Shown piece after piece: positions 63,729 through 64,000 of a DNA stretch of 64,000 nucleotides (positions within the stretch are counted from its first letter, which is position 1; every line of letters begins with the position of its first letter). Made by a program: the position numbers and the translations under genes. This DNA is from Gammaproteobacteria bacterium (lineage in GTDB: Bacteria > Pseudomonadota > Gammaproteobacteria > Eutrophobiales > Eutrophobiaceae): contig JANQNX010000010.1 of the NCBI GenBank assembly GCA_028279365.1, positions 146,206-210,205 of the forward strand. Direction: 5' to 3'. A model generated the notes under the pieces. That model had not been told where the DNA came from. It saw only the letters and a program-made list of their open reading frames with translations, and did no database searches.

Positions 63729-64000
63729 TCCATGGCTACCTGACCGCACCCAATTGTGTGATTAATAACGTATCCAAAACCACCTTTTTTTTTGAACGCA
63801 TGCGCGGCCTGCTCGGGACGCGTGAATTGGGTGATCGTAGTCTGTTAATTGCCCCTTGCTCTTCGGTTCATACCTTTGCCATGCATTATGCTATCGATCT
63901 GGTTTTCATTGATAAGCACTGGCGCGTAATAAAAACCGTCAACTCCTTAAAACCCTGGCGTATGGCCGCAGCAAGAAATGCAGCGATGGTACTGGAACTC
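63725..64000 (+). CDS. DUF192 protein (partial, cut by window end)
   Basis: The first 92 codons are visible and the frame is open at the window end. The family core GLLGTRELGDRSLLIAPCSSVHTFAMHYAIDLVFIDKHWRV is clear. DUF192 proteins are small and of unknown function. No signal peptide is present here. Overlap with tadC by four bases suggests co-translation with the Tad genes. Confidence 0.85.
   Translation, partial: MIHGYLTAPNCVINNVSKTTFFFERMRGLLGTRELGDRSLLIAPCSSVHTFAMHYAIDLVFIDKHWRVIKTVNSLKPWRMAAARNAAMVLEL

Overview
The window is chromosomal DNA from a free-living, probably aquatic, AT-leaning gammaproteobacterium. The evidence is a complete set of type II secretion (T2SS) pseudopilins, PrmB, HtpG, GspL/GspM, VPLP-type C-terminal sorting proteins, a SoxYZ-like/SoxC/cytochrome c sulfur set and a 2-aminoethylphosphonate pathway. 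Genes are densely packed. No rRNA, tRNA, IS element, phage or CRISPR was recognised.

Region 1 (1-20.5 kb) is a secretion and surface block. A secreted protein at the left edge (minus, cut by the window) has a candidate c-di-GMP-I (GEMM) riboswitch leader. A ribbon-helix-helix-like protein precedes gspC-D-E-F, dsbC, and a Ton/Exb-like trio whose first member is a DUF2341-LamG-ExbB fusion. Running towards it on the other strand are gspG-H-I-J-K-L-M and a small haemagglutinin-domain protein with a VPLP tail. Three more genes for VPLP-type or VPLP-like tailed proteins and one unknown secreted protein follow, then a fifth tailed gene beyond a 614 bp gap that also holds a candidate small RNA. A recurring 15-16 bp CATAC/ATAC motif sits in three promoter regions of this block.

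Region 2 (20.5-31.5 kb, all minus) holds an export module of a TolC-like protein, an HlyD-like adaptor and an ABC protein whose nucleotide-binding domain has lost its key motifs. Next to it is a DUF1302 / DUF1329 / YCF48-like / MMPL-RND set that probably moves a lipid or other hydrophobic compound across the envelope.

Region 3 (31.5-43.3 kb): two paralogous Ser/Thr kinase-cNMP-domain proteins bracket a CBS protein and glucose-6-phosphate isomerase. Then comes a phosphonate operon (nucleotidyltransferase, PEP mutase-nucleotidyltransferase fusion, phosphonopyruvate decarboxylase, AEP transaminase), a Sua5/YwlC protein and an FHA protein.

Region 4 (43.3-51.4 kb, minus): cytochrome c, SoxC-like molybdoprotein and a SoxYZ-like fusion, with a Crp/Fnr regulator and a CRP-type palindrome between it and soxYZ; then prmB, a GAF/HD-GYP protein and htpG.

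Region 5 (51.5-64 kb, plus) is a Tad/Flp pilus locus: Flp pilin, TadG/TadE-like proteins, a CpaB/RcpC protein with a tandem-repeat extension of about 425 residues, a small protein sharing its C-terminal motif, RcpA secretin, FHA-TadA fusion ATPase, TadB, TadC and a DUF192 protein cut by the window end. TadZ and a prepilin peptidase are not present here.

The most interesting leads are the split T2SS built around a Ton-like module with a shared putative operator, the repeat-extended CpaB and its motif-sharing partner, the degenerate ABC protein, and the structured intergenic RNA with an exposed CCUCCCC.
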